Below, piece by piece: positions 9,701-18,361 of a stretch of DNA of 64,000 nt; position 1 is the stretch's first letter, and each line of letters starts with the position of its first letter. The DNA is from Melitaea cinxia (taxonomy: Eukaryota > Arthropoda > Insecta > Lepidoptera > Nymphalidae): positions 18,083,289-18,147,288 of the forward strand of contig NC_059395.1 of the NCBI RefSeq assembly GCF_905220565.1, read 5' to 3'. The notes beneath the pieces are model-generated. The model had not been told where the DNA came from and ran no database searches. It saw nothing but the letters and a program-made list of their open reading frames with translations. The translations under genes were made by a program, and so were the position numbers.

Positions 9701-11357
9701 TACAGCTTCCCAATATTTATTCTTATGTAATCACAGCTTATGTGGACTAGCATAAAAATCAACGTTAGAACGGTCTGTAGCTCATACTAGTAATTTGTAG
9801 TGGATGTGCGTGTCCAAATAAAAAAAAAAATGTATTTTTCTTAGGGGTGTTGCCTGTAACAAATCATTATTTTACATGATAAAGGAGGTCTCCATTTGCA
9901 CTCTGTCAAGTTTATGTATTGTATTTTTCTTTCACGTACTTCTTAAGTCACAAAGTGTTAAAAATAGAACTTATACAACATTTGAGAATTTTGCTTGTTT
10001 CAGATTGGTTCACGTGTATCCACTAAAAAAATTATTCTCATGTGTCAATATGAGAAACTAATAACTCGTATGAAATGATCGTTCTAACGTGAATGAATAT
10101 TATAGCTGAGCACTAAAGTCTTTGGCTTTTCGTTCCTTCGCATTTGTTACCTTATTGTATTTTAACAGGGCAAGGGATGGAGGCTCGAATCGGTTTTATT
10201 TTTAATCATGATCTAAATTTAAAAAAGTGCGTGCGTAAAAAGCACACATGTCTGAAGTGAAACTTCTTTGGCAAACTAATTTTTAAATTTCGTTTATATT
10301 TATATAAATTTAAATCTTTAGATTTCCGTCCCAGCGCCATCTAGTTAGTTTGCAATGCAATACTATCGATATTAATGTAAAAACCTTTGTAGTTTCTATA
10401 GTACACGCCAGGCGGCTCTGTTGTTCGACAAAAACGTTGCACATCTTCGTGACGCTAATAATATTATTATTGCGTCCCATCCGTAAATATTTACCCTCAT
10501 GCGCCTAACGAAGTTTCATTTCTGAACTGAAAATTTCAATGCTTTTCTGTCTAACTATAAATAATGTATTAATATATTAATTTCGTTTGTGCATTTCATC
10601 TTTATGTATAAAAGATACACAGATCAGTATAATAACCTTAACGTGTTTTTATTGTATGACAAAACCGTTGATTTTAAAACAATTGTACTTGTAAGGGCTA
10701 AATCTATTTTTTATTGCTCTAACATAAAACAGTTTTATTTGGTTCTGTGCGCCCTTTATACAATGGTTTTAAATGTTAAAGTTTTTTTTTTAAAATTCTA
10801 TTCTCAACTACAATTTATCTTAAATTTTATAAATTTTTCTACTAAAATAAATGAGGTCACTCTCGAAATCATCAATACAAAATAATTATTATCAAAATGG
10901 TTTTAAGCAATCGAAAGTTATCTTTAACATCATATTCTCTGCATTTCAAGTTATAATTTATATGAGTAATTTAGTATATAGAAAATTGTTATTTTTTGTA
11001 ACTTACACTTACTGACTTTTTTAATTAGTAAACATTCTATTTTTTTTTTTTCATAACTTAAATATTAAGCTTTTTCTAATACTATATATTAAACAATATA
11101 CATACACAAACATATGCTTAACACTGGTAAATTTTGAAAGTATTTTTGTATTGTCATATTTATATGTATGGAAATATACATGTATTTATTACCTATCGTT
11201 TATTATAAACTAGAAATATTATTAAAATGTGAAATTAATTTTTCAGGAGGGTCTGCGCACGCGCCGCGTAGGTGGCTCCCTCTCGCTGTCTGAGGATGAA
11301 ATAGACTCGGAAGCCGAAATGTACGACCCCCTAAATAAAAGGGGAGGGGGAAGATGA
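587..11357 (+). CDS. sws: Neuropathy target esterase / swiss cheese (patatin-like lysophospholipase), 3' half, 5'-partial
   Basis: Family role: an ER-anchored patatin-like serine hydrolase (PNPLA6/7) that deacylates lysophosphatidylcholine and phosphatidylcholine and maintains neurons and glia. Exons read in the sequence: 587-706, 950-1136, then 3948-4064 or 4485-4601, 4900-5020, 5546-5636, 6140-6348, 7753-7897, optional 8814-8879, and 11247-11357. All join in frame at GT-AG borders. The first exon carries the nucleophile motif GGVSIGAFMG; the alternative pair carries the aspartate of the Ser-Asp dyad in DGHLLLDG. Downstream come IDVGSQDDTDL, SGWWLLWKR and CEYIRPPID, all strongly NTE-like. 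The N-terminal membrane anchor, cyclic-nucleotide-binding domains and glycine-rich oxyanion motif must lie upstream of the window. With one alternative exon and exon 8814 skipped, the window encodes 366 aa. Identification is by remembered family sequence; no search was run. Confidence 0.93.
950..1136 (+). CDS. sws: sws exon: patatin core
   Basis: Acceptor ttccag and donor gtgagt. It reads KMTQWGKQLLDLTYP... and ends in phase 1 after MRIHRH. Both candidate catalytic-aspartate exons supply the two bases that complete the glycine codon at this junction. Confidence 0.93.
1137..3947 (+). other. sws intron
   Basis: 2.8 kb intron beginning gtgagt and ending gccgcag. It holds a MITE (about 1339-1755). 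The remainder shows no supported coding sequence; short open frames in it lack codon structure or homology. Confidence 0.6.
1339..1755. mobile_element. MITE with ~45-bp imperfect terminal inverted repeats
   Basis: The left end reads GGGTCTGTCCATTAATCACG. The right end is the inverse of GGGGCCGACCATTAATCACG. An inner pair, GTGAGGATTGAAA and its complement, extends the inverted repeat. About 415 bp with no coding capacity; a non-autonomous DNA transposon by structure. Confidence 0.8.
3948..4064 (+). CDS. sws: sws alternative exon A (catalytic aspartate, SLSGYMPP form)
   Basis: Acceptor gccgcag, donor gtaaac, 117 nt. It encodes 39 residues from GSLWRYIRASM to the LLLDGGYVNN motif, including the aspartate of the catalytic dyad. 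It is 29/39 residues identical to the second copy at 4485-4601 and has the same length and phase, so it should replace that exon rather than be added to it. From memory, the sequence is closer to vertebrate NTE at this place. Confidence 0.9.
4096..4117 (+). promoter_or_regulatory. Short stem-loop between alternative sws exons
   Basis: ACGTCAC, an 8-nt loop, then GTGACGT: a perfect 7-bp hairpin about 30 nt after the donor of alternative exon A, in a GC-rich patch with further CGTCAC repeats. A role in exon choice is speculation. Confidence 0.35.
4485..4601 (+). CDS. sws: sws alternative exon B (catalytic aspartate, SIAGIFPP form)
   Basis: Acceptor gaaatag is poor in pyrimidines; donor is gttagt; 117 nt in the same phase as exon A. 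It encodes GVLWRYCRASM through LLLDGCYVNN. All changes from exon A are substitutions, with no stop or indel, so it looks selected and functional. The residue after the catalytic Asp-Gly is Cys instead of Gly. Confidence 0.88.
4900..5020 (+). CDS. sws: sws exon: IDVGSQDD segment
   Basis: Acceptor ttacag, donor gttagt. It encodes ADVMRSLGAKHILAIDVG and then SGWWLLWK, conserved across NTE proteins. It accepts phase 1 from either alternative exon and ends in phase 2. Confidence 0.93.
5021..5545 (+). other. sws intron with perfect palindrome
   Basis: Contains a perfect 19-bp inverted repeat around a 5-nt spacer (5454-5496). Otherwise plain AT-rich intron. Confidence 0.6.
5454..5496. repeat. Perfect inverted repeat (19-bp arms, 5-nt loop)
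   Basis: The arm ATAGTATACTCGTAATAT is followed by AGTAC and its exact reverse complement; one more T-A pair closes the outside. No mismatches. Confidence 0.9.
5546..5636 (+). CDS. sws: sws exon: KVPNLPDIQSRLAYVS segment
   Basis: Acceptor tacag, donor gtagga, 91 nt. Completes the Arg codon and encodes WNPFTTPVKVPNLPDIQ and LAYVSCNRQLE, matching NTE downstream of the catalytic core. Ends in phase 0. Confidence 0.92.
5866..6052 (-). mobile_element. Non-LTR retrotransposon 3'-UTR fragment
   Basis: On the minus strand this aligns without large gaps to 17930-18085, the stop-codon region and 3' UTR of the retrotransposon fragment there. Shared blocks include TTACTAATTTTGTACTA, AAAAGAGTAACTG and TGCCGATTCTTCTCT. 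It sits in the sws intron just before the 6140 exon. Confidence 0.8.
6140..6348 (+). CDS. sws: sws exon: CEYIRPPID segment with glycine-rich extension
   Basis: Acceptor gacag, donor gtaagt, 209 nt. It begins EVKKSDYCEYIRPPID and continues through FGSFDEIREIGYRHG, then a low-complexity RRGGGGGVSGAAAEGRK tract. The glycine/alanine-rich insert is GC-rich and is probably a flexible linker after the esterase domain. Confidence 0.92.
6541..7163 (+). mobile_element. Dispersed ACCGACTTCC repeat, full a-b-c form (copy 1)
   Basis: Starts TTTTTAACCGACTTCC and ends CGTTTGCGAGCAAACACAAT. ACCGACTTC near the start and GAAGTCGGT near the end are inverted. A GTTTGC-ga-GCAAAC hairpin lies near the right end. 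Three internal modules each contain an 'actgggtgtaccgatttt'-like core. Found five more times in this window. I know this sequence as a common lepidopteran repeat but cannot place its superfamily. Confidence 0.85.
7625..7722 (-). mobile_element. tRNA-SINE 3'-end fragment
   Basis: The reverse complement matches the 3' part of the SINE at 28423-28715: the GTGGTGGATTAAGCTC block, then GAGGCCTATG and CAGCAGTGGGA. The 5' tRNA-like head is missing. Confidence 0.75.
7753..7897 (+). CDS. sws: sws exon: C-terminal acidic/serine segment
   Basis: Acceptor tttcag, donor gtaagt. Encodes YTFTDLAQMVCSVRTARD followed by a Ser- and Asp-rich stretch, ending SAGILE in phase 0. Joins in frame to either the 8814 exon or the 11247 exon. 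Confidence 0.9.
7898..8813 (+). other. sws intron
   Basis: AT-rich; includes a dispersed repeat (8520-8723) close to the optional exon at 8814. Confidence 0.55.
8520..8723. repeat. Dispersed CTAGCGACCCGCCC-type repeat
   Basis: Begins ACTAGCGACCCGCCCTGGC and runs through CCGCATCAAAATCCGTTGCG and GGGAAGCGATTTTGTTTTAT. I recognise it as a frequent lepidopteran interspersed repeat. Only one copy is present here, so the boundaries are approximate. Confidence 0.6.
8814..8879 (+). CDS. sws: sws optional exon: alternative C-terminus or cassette
   Basis: After a ccatag acceptor this reads MSSSVEDGGAWISDTELVGTY and then stops (TGA 8877-8879). A weak internal donor (CTG|gtgggc, exon end 8864) would instead make it a 17-codon phase-0 cassette that splices on to 11247. 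The acceptor is T-rich upstream. The peptide is acidic and compositionally like its neighbours. Whether it is terminal, cassette or unused needs transcript data. Confidence 0.6.
   Translation: MSSSVEDGGAWISDTELVGTY
8880..11246 (+). other. sws intron / alternative 3' UTR
   Basis: 2.4 kb before the last coding exon. If exon 8814-8879 is terminal, its 3' UTR lies here. Contains a MITE with target-site duplication (10251-10525), poly-T runs and no other supported feature. Confidence 0.55.
10256..10520. mobile_element. MITE with TCTGA target-site duplication
   Basis: TCTGA at 10251-10255 and 10521-10525 flank a 265-bp element. Ends are AGTGAAACTTCTTTGGC and, inverted, AATGAAACTTCGTTAGGC. No coding capacity. 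Confidence 0.75.
11247..11357 (+). CDS. sws: sws last coding exon
   Basis: Acceptor tttcag in phase 0. Encodes EGLRTRRVGGSLSLSEDE and ends in KRGGGR with TGA at 11355-11357. The SLSLSEDEIDSEAE motif is an acidic tail plausible for NTE. The exon is far more GC-rich than its flanks. Confidence 0.85.
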   Translation, partial: EGLRTRRVGGSLSLSEDEIDSEAEMYDPLNKRGGGR

Positions 11358-11423
11358 GACCCGACCATGCACGATCTGTGCAAGGCGCTATTTAAATACG
11401 TGCAAGGAGAGAAGGAGACCACT

Positions 11424-11680
11424 GATTAGCTGTCTCTCTCTCGGACTTATAGTGATTAGTGTATGATCTTTTTGTACTTGTGTAGCTTCAGAAATACATA
11501 TGTGTGTGTGATAGAGAGAGAGAGATAGATGAATATCAGTGAAAGAGACAAATGATTAACTGCCTCTTTCTCACGGAGCTCTATAGTGACTATTAGTGTG
11601 TCAAGTTTTTGTTTTTGTGTAGCTTCACAGATACGTGTGTGAGATAGAAAGATGTATAACTGTCTCTATCTAACGTCGAA
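11424..11680 (+). repeat. Tandem repeat in sws 3' UTR
   Basis: Two diverged units (11424-11553 and 11554-11654) and the start of a third share, in order, a tgtctctctc-like block, tagtgattagtgt, tgtgtagcttca and a gtgtgtgagata-like block. Confidence 0.6.
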
Positions 11681-13376
11681 TCAAAGTGAACTTCCGTAGT
11701 AATTTAATTGTAGTGTGTAATCTGTTCTTTATGAGATTCGAAGTTTAGTGCAAGGCGAGAGACAGTTGTAAGTTACTGTCCTGTGAATAAAAAGCCGTTG
11801 ACAATTGGATGTATGAAATCTATCAATCTGTTGAAAGATTACAGTTTTATTATACATTTTTCTTAAGTTAAAAATGATTTAGCTTAAAAACGGAAAAAAT
11901 AATAAAATCGCTGTACAATAAAGTGTCAGAAGAACCACCATAAGACCATAAGGGTTTAACAGTCAGGTAGAGTTTTTAAAAAATGAACAAAAAAGCTTTT
12001 TTTTTACAGTTTAACAGCTTTTTAGCCTAAGGACGGTAGAACTACCAGTATCTATGTATGTAAATTTGTTAATTTGGCTGTCAAATATTTAACAAAATAT
12101 AGTTTTCAATTTTTCGGAATTTAGTTAAGTAATTTATTAATTATTATTTAGATCTAGAGAAAGTATTGTTTAAAAAAAATATAAAGGATCTAGTGTAGAT
12201 ATACGAACTATTTACTTGAACTGTATAAAATTAGTAATTACAAATAAATAAATTACAATTTAACTTCTACTTCTATCTATGGAAATTGTAGTTAAAACGG
12301 TGTGTTAGTGGTACACGTTTTAATTATTTTTGTCATAAAATGTTTTTAGAAACAAAATGCAACTGTAATTATATTAAATTAGATTTTTTACATATGTTAC
12401 CTACAGTGTTGTTGTAAACTTCACTAAACATTTTTAACCTGTCTAATTTGTAATCTAGTTCTAAATACATCTGTTATTATTATATACATTAAAATATCTT
12501 TAAATAGAATTTCGGTTTTAAAAAAATTGGATTAAAATTTATCAATATTTTTTGGACAACTATCAGCTATCAACATTTATAATTTACCAATTTGCATTAG
12601 ATTAATTGTAAATTAACGATGATAAATGTTACAGTAGCAAATTTAAAAAAAAGTATTCAAGTAATAAAATATCTGTGCAATAAATATTTGAAGGAAAATA
12701 TTAGAAAATATATAATTATAGACAAAAATAAATATAATAATAAAAAAATATAAAATTTACACTTTTCAAAATGAACGAAATTAAAAAAAAAATAACCATA
12801 GAAATAATACCAAATAGTTAATGAATTAATGAAAAGCACATACATTTTAGATCCTTACATTCAGAAAACGATTCGTTCAGACATGTTCGAAATTTAACGG
12901 ATCATAATCAGAATGATTGGTTTTTTGAATATTTAAGAACAGGCAATTAGTCACTTAACTCGGGATTTTTACAGCTCATTTACTAATAGTTACAATATTA
13001 GCAATAAAACTTACTAAGACCAGTTCACTTGGAACAAACTATAGTAATAAATAAAATTAAAATATTCCAAAGAATACCTGTGATTAGTTTCAAATATAAT
13101 CAGTTGTAAATAACTTATTTCAATAAGAATATTTGGTCGACAGATAAGATTGTGGTAATAAAAAGTATTATATTATATGCCAAATTATGTGTTTAAATAA
13201 TATAATGTTAATAAGAATTCAGAATTACAAGCACAAATTCATATAAATGTATTAGGATTAAAGATAAAATAGCAGCATAATGGCAACTATAGCGCCAAAT
13301 TTTTATATATGGCATATTATAATAATCATCATAATATAATATCAATAATATTAGTGCAAAAAAAAAACAAAACTTA

Positions 13377-13607
13377 TGGCCTGTTTTACCGATTGTGTAT
13401 AATGTTCATTCTGCACAAAAGTTACGAATATACCCTTGACAGCAGGAGGTAAAAGAGGCCATAAGGATTTTTGCCTCAATTGAGAAACTACAACTTAGGC
13501 ACTCACAATTGCGAATGTGCAATAAATATAGTGAAATTTGTTCAAAAAATTGTATCTGTTTGATACCCTCATCTGTCAAAGCGCCACCCACAACCGGTGA
13601 AACAGAC
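13377..13607. mobile_element. PIF/Harbinger-like MITE
   Basis: The left end GGCCTGTTTTACCGATTGTG and the inverted right end GGGTCTGTTTCACCGGTTGT form a ~20-bp terminal inverted repeat. It is flanked by TTA on both sides, in keeping with the 3-bp TWA target duplication of PIF/Harbinger. About 230 bp with no transposase. Confidence 0.7.
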
Positions 13608-14331
13608 CCTTAAAGTTATAGTAGAATTAAATAATCTTGATACATCTATGTTTCGTATGCGTTTAGCAATTTTGATAATTACTCTACATGGCTCGTGTTA
13701 AATAATACATAGTCCTATATATTTAGGTATGTAAAGCAGCTTGGAATTCCGAAGCATATAAACTTAGCAAAATGTAGTTTTGTCGTAATTTTTTAAATCA
13801 AACACCATTTAAAATATATTTTCGATGCTTATATAATACTTTACTATATACGGAAAAAATGATTAGGTTTAGTCTACTACTCGTAAGCCTATACTCTGAT
13901 AATTATTATATATACTTATAAACATTCTACTTTACTCTCCAAGCTACGTAGCCAAAAACTTGCACGTGTAAATTTGTAAACCTAATAGTCACGTGTATGC
14001 GTCATTATGATATTGTAATAAGTATACTATCATATGCTTTGTACTTAGTACTATTAAAGCCTATTTTATACGAGGCTTGAGACTTGAAAATAATCATATT
14101 TTCAAAATAAATTTTGCCCTGTAATTTAGTGTAAGATATCTTATAGATTTTTTAGTATAATTTGAATTATATATGGATACAATTTTGTATGAAAATGACT
14201 GATCGAATAGTCTTAAGATCGCCAACGAAGGCACAAAAATATGGCGTATTATAATACCAAATGTAATTCAATGTATGATTTCAATAAATGCTCAAACAAC
14301 TTGATTATGTATTTTCATTTATTTGTTATTG

Positions 14332-15366
14332 TTAGTCTTTATAGGATTTCCAATTAATTAAGTATAGTAAATTTGCTTTGGTTTCGTGTATACGTTTCAA
14401 ATAGCTGTGAACATTGACGACCTCTGTGTTATCTCCATAATCGTTTTTAATAGTTTCGACCCCTTCGATGCACATCGTCCTATAATTATGGCCAGTTTCC
14501 AAGCCATAAGTTGTGGTTTCGCTTGTTCCATCCCATTCCTCATGAGTTCTTATTTTTATCGCCTTTACTTTTTTCTCCCAATGAGATTTCATATGATATC
14601 TGATATCAGGGCATTCGCAAAGGTTTATCAGAACTTGCATTGATCTTAATTGCAGGATAGGACTGTTTGGACTTTGGCACAACATTACCAAGGACTTGGT
14701 TAAATCGACACAAAATTCCTTAGCGCGCCATTTTGATCGCGTCGTTAATGTTGTGTATTTCATCAAACCAACAGTGCTGATTCTGACTTCCAGTGATGGA
14801 GACGCTAAGAAAGGTCTCAATGAGCATGTTAAATCATAAATATCTGCTAATTTCTTTCCGATATCATGTTTGCAGATCTGCGTCAAGCAATCCATTCCTC
14901 CACAAATAATTCTTGGATCCTTATTTTCTTTCAGTTTTAACATAATTTGGAAAGCGTTAGCTTTTAACGCTTTCTCCTGGTCCCATTGAATTAGTTCCTC
15001 CAGCGTTTTAAGATGCAAAACTACAATTCCCGTATGTTCATTTTTGACCATTTTTAACAAATTTTCTATAATGTCGTCAGTCTGAAGAATTTTTTCAACA
15101 GAACATTTGTCGCATGCTAATGTTTTTAGGGTACATGCTGCTGCGAACCTTATTTCTCTTCTATCTCTCATAATAAGCCACATGAGGTTTTCGATAATTT
15201 TTGGTCGTGATATGATTTGTTTTCGCCCTTGATAGTAGTTGGCTAAAGAAGTGAGGATGAGGCAAACCTTTTCGCGTATTACTGGGTTTCTGTCTAACAT
15301 CAAGTCGATGAGACGAAATCCCACATGTATGTTTATCAGGAACATCGCATTTTCGGATATCTGCAC
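14332..15366 (-). CDS. RSPH14: RSPH14-like exon 2 (last)
   Basis: 345 codons including the stop. The acceptor is ccacag and the first codon is GTG (Val), so the frame enters by splicing and not by initiation. AATAAA on the minus strand at 14323-14318 is only about 8 nt past the stop. Confidence 0.85.
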   Translation of the reverse strand: MQISENAMFLINIHVGFRLIDLMLDRNPVIREKVCLILTSLANYYQGRKQIISRPKIIENLMWLIMRDRREIRFAAACTLKTLACDKCSVEKILQTDDIIENLLKMVKNEHTGIVVLHLKTLEELIQWDQEKALKANAFQIMLKLKENKDPRIICGGMDCLTQICKHDIGKKLADIYDLTCSLRPFLASPSLEVRISTVGLMKYTTLTTRSKWRAKEFCVDLTKSLVMLCQSPNSPILQLRSMQVLINLCECPDIRYHMKSHWEKKVKAIKIRTHEEWDGTSETTTYGLETGHNYRTMCIEGVETIKNDYGDNTEVVNVHSYLKRIHETKANLLYLINWKSYKD

Positions 15367-16255
15367 CTGTGGAAATAAATAATGTCTACACGTGACATGT
15401 AAAATTCTTCTACATGGAGAAGAGGCCTATACCCAGCAGTGGGACGTTACAGGCTGAACTGTGAGAAGTAAGAATTTATTATTTTGATTGAGATACATTT
15501 GATACTACAAGTCTGTGTCACCTGTGACCATGGCAAAGTCACCGAAATATCGGGAGTTTCAAATTGGCAATCGCAGTAAGTCACGTAGTTTCAAAAATTG
15601 TTTTTAGTGACCGTAGAAATTTCATAACTAATATTGATTAACACGAGAAATGCCATGTAGGACACCAGTTACCTCCTCTCTTTAGTCCATGGGTGGCTTA
15701 AAAGTCCTTATTTACAAAATTCTTATGATAAGTTTTTATTGCACTATCATACCCATTCTTAAAGATCTTACTTCATACTATATCTACTTTCCTTACACAT
15801 TATGACATATTTTTGTAAGTCATATTTTTTAAGTTGACTGGCTCGCGGTCATGTGGTGTCCCCCGCAGCACCAACGGAACAATTGTGTGTCGACTACATG
15901 GTATCCCCCGTGGACCAAACAGAAAAATTAAAAAATCAAGCCGGCGTTTAACGTGTTAATATATAATCGTAAAAACAAATGCTATACATACTACATATAC
16001 TGCTTACCTACTTTTAAATCACAATCGAAACTTAATTTTTATTTAAAGTTGAAATTATCGTACCTGATCCAAAACACTGTGTATAGCCTGAAGCTGAACA
16101 AGATTATCTGGTGAGTGTAGGTCTCTATTAATAAGTCTAAGACCTACACGCCCGAAACCTAAACGAGCGCGTGTTATATCGACATGCGGAGCGTACAGCG
16201 AAGGCTGCATTGATTCTAGTCTTTGAGCTGGCGGAAGTTCTAAAATAGAAGACAT
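14332..16255 (-). CDS. RSPH14: Radial spoke head 14-like ARM-repeat protein
   Basis: Two exons on the minus strand, 16255-16064 and 15366-14332, join in phase 0 (CAG|gtacga to ccacag|GTG) to give 408 aa, stop TAA at 14334-14332. The N-terminal piece has PSLYAPHVDITRARLGFGR, like the short start of RSPH14/RTDR1 before its armadillo-type repeats. The second exon is a run of helical repeats such as NPVIREKVCLILTSLANYY, RREIRFAAACTLKTLAC and PNSPILQLRSMQVLINL. RSPH14 is a radial-spoke component of motile axonemes. Length is somewhat above the ~350 aa vertebrate protein because of a charged C-terminal tail. The ATG at 16255 is uncertain: a good acceptor (tctattttag) lies just after it, so a further 5' exon may exist. 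Assignment rests on remembered family architecture. Confidence 0.72.
15367..16063 (-). other. RSPH14-like intron
   Basis: 697-bp intron. Contains a SINE 3' end on the plus strand (15405-15461); nothing else supported. Confidence 0.6.
15405..15461 (+). mobile_element. tRNA-SINE 3'-end fragment
   Basis: CTACATGGAGAAGAGGCC then CCCAGCAGTGGGACG and ACAGGCTGAA, the same tail as the complete SINE at 28423-28715. Confidence 0.75.
16064..16255 (-). CDS. RSPH14: RSPH14-like exon 1 (start uncertain)
   Basis: Encodes MSSILELPPAQRLESMQ... to SVLDQ and ends at donor CAG|gtacga. If the internal tctattttag is used as an acceptor, the exon begins at 16239 and an upstream exon supplies the start, for example 16389-16335 (18 codons plus one base, donor GGAG|gttcta), which fits the phase. 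Confidence 0.65.
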
Positions 16256-16516
16256 AAAAATATAAGACCATTACACACATTATGGAGCTGCAGTAGATAC
16301 AGTTTCAAATTTTAGTGTTTGGGTGGTGTAGAACCTCCGTAATAAGGACGAAGAGGGTGACGTGGAAAGGTAGTAACGCAGTCTTTCATTTTGTAAAGAC
16401 GAATTTTGAGCATTTTAAGCAATAAAGAAACATTAAAAATATATGTCTAAATAAAGAATCACATTAATTACAGCACATTTACTCGTATTTCAAAGCTTCC
16501 GCTACGTATTACTCAT

Positions 16517-16822
16517 TACAGCCTATACAGTCCACTGCTGGACATAGGCCTCCACAAGTTTACGCCAAAAATAACGTGAACTCATGTGTTTTGCCCATAG
16601 TCACCACGCTGGGCAGGCGGGTTGGTGACCGCAGTACTGGCTTTGTCGCACCGAAGACGCTGCTGCCCGTCTGTATATTTCAAAGCCAGCAGTTGGATGG
16701 TTATCCCGCCATCGATCGGCTTCTTAAGATCCAAGGTGGTTGTGGAACCTTGTTATCCCTTAGTCGCCTCTTACGACACCCACGGGAAGAGAGGGGGTGG
16801 CTAAATTCTTTAGTGCCGTAGG
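16517..16822 (-). mobile_element. Retroposon 3' region with shared GGCCTATGTCCAGCAG tail (copy 1)
   Basis: Read on the minus strand it runs through GTGGGTGTCGTAAGAGGCGA, TGGCGGGATAACCATCCAAC and ACCAACCCGCCTGCCCAG, then ends in GAGGCCTATGTCCAGCAGTG and ATAGGCTGTAATGA. The same body recurs at 20292-20442 and 42886-43129. The tail matches the 3' end of the RTE fragments in this window, so it is an RTE 3' UTR or a SINE using that tail. Confidence 0.75.
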
Positions 16823-17534
16823 CTACGTATTACTGATTTTCAAAATTATTTTTTTTTAAGTTTATTTTACGTACCTACATTGCTCTCTACTGTGGTAAGC
16901 TTCTTAGCGACAAAAAACTACTTTATAATTTATGTTGAAGATGTGTTGTATATTAATTATAATAAAATCTTCTAAAACCTGTGTGTGGATCGAAACGTTT
17001 GTTTTCCATAGCGATGTCCACCGCCTTGTTTATGAGGCGCGGGTTCATCGCGCAAACGAGTTGCAGATACGAATTCTTGTGCGGACAGAACATTGTAGAA
17101 AATATATTCTATTCAGTTATGCATAGTAAATTGTAAATAAATATATATTTAAATAACTTTGTACAACGCTATAAAATGTAATGAAGTTGCTTGACACCAT
17201 CCGTCAAACATGTTTTATTTACAATTTTTTATAATATGAATGCTGTCTAGACAAAACATTTCCTGATTATTTTTTTATTTAAAAATATTTTTTTAAATCG
17301 CTTTTAGTGTCATCGTTAAGCATCGACTTTAATGCTGTGGTTCTAATTGATATTCAACAATATTAATGCTTAAAATTGTATCTATTTCTTCGCTTACTGA
17401 ATAGCCACTAAAAACATTTTTTTTTTGTTACCTTGTAAGCGTATTTTCTATCAGAGAGAACAATATGAGCACAGGTATAATAGCAATTAGACTTACATAT
17501 AGTACATATTAGAATGTTGATGGTTAATATAATT

Positions 17535-18215
17535 GTGTTTGCTAGCGAAGGAAAAAAAACGACTTCAATTACATCGACAAGTAATACAACGCTCTAGTCG
17601 TCACTACGATTTTCAACGGTTTCCCTCGATTTCTCTGGAATTCTATGGTACCATATTTGGGATATCTCCTTTCCAACAAAAAAAGAATTATCAAAATCGG
17701 TTCATAAACGACGAAGTTATCCCCGAACATACATTACAAAAAAAGAAATATATATATATACCTCCAAGTTTCCGACTGCGCAAAATAAACTTCTCCTTTT
17801 TGGGTTATGGTATTCGCATGTGTAATAAAATCCCACAAACAATTTTGGAATTGTATGAACATAAATTTAAAGTTTTTAAAATAGATAAAGCTTATTATTC
17901 GTTGCAGGATTACACAGTTGATAAAGATGTGTGGACTTAGTGACGCTGTATTTTATGCAACATGTTACTAATTTTGTACTACAACACAGTTTTTAATATG
18001 TTATTTTTCAAAAGAGTAACTGCGGAGTTTTTTGCCGATTCTTCTCTGCAGAATCTACATTCCGAATCGGTGGTAGCTTTACTTTTACAAAAATAACAAT
18101 TTTTTATTTTTTATTTGTAAAATGGCAATTCGAAAGTGTTCTTGGGGCCTGCTGCTTTTGATTTTGATACGATCGAATTGTGTAACCTCTTCCTTTTTTG
18201 AAGTCGTTTAAAAAC
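17535..18215 (-). mobile_element. ACCGACTTCC repeat (copy 5), interrupted by a retrotransposon
   Basis: The left side (17535-17750) is the inverted right end of the repeat: gcgaaggaaaaaaa, then GACTTCAATTACATCGAC. The right side (18185-18215) is the inverted left end: TTCCTTTTTTGAAGTCGTTT. Between them lies a non-LTR retrotransposon 3' part, implying insertion into an older repeat copy. Confidence 0.7.
17755..18150 (+). pseudogene. Non-LTR retrotransposon ORF C-terminus and 3' UTR (truncated)
   Basis: In plus orientation the frame reads RLRKINFSFLGYG, then NKIPQTILEL, then KAYYSLQDYTVDKDVW and a stop at 17938-17940. This is the typical C-terminus of reverse-transcriptase polyproteins of insect non-LTR elements (clade not assigned). 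The 3' UTR that follows is shared with 5866-6052. No RT domain is present. Confidence 0.7.
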
Positions 18216-18361
18216 GGAAACACAATTGATCATTTTCAAGATTAAGCACTAATTGTTTATTTTGTTATAGAAATAATTATCTGAGTGTGTAAAATAAAAC
18301 AAGTCTATTTATTATGCTAATAATCTTTATTTAAAATATAATAGACTATAAGATCTATTGC

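Larger units (their letters stand above)
11358..14331 (+). other. sws 3' UTR and convergent intergenic region
   Basis: No gene seen. The first ~450 bases are probably sws 3' UTR. They contain an imperfect tandem repeat (11424-11680), an AG-rich microsatellite near 11510-11530 and AATAAA at 11786-11791. Further AATAAA hexamers occur, including 14283-14288 only about 45 bases before the convergent RSPH14 stop, so the real cleavage site is unknown. A Harbinger-like MITE lies at 13377-13607. The rest is AT-rich sequence. Confidence 0.5.
16256..18361. other. Intergenic region RSPH14-ODAD3, mostly repeats
   Basis: Holds a retroposon 3' end (16517-16822, minus) and a copy of the ACCGACTTCC repeat with a retrotransposon fragment nested in it (17535-18215). 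The ODAD3 polyadenylation signal AATAAA lies on the minus strand at 18331-18326. Confidence 0.6.

Noticed and set aside
14386..14643. Plus-strand open frame opposite the RSPH14-like gene
   Set aside because: Antisense shadow of the long minus-strand exon.
16576..16821. Plus-strand open frame in the GC-rich repeat, seen again at 20239 and 42857
   Set aside because: The same sequence recurs three times as a retroposon 3' region; the frame is on the antisense strand of that repeat.
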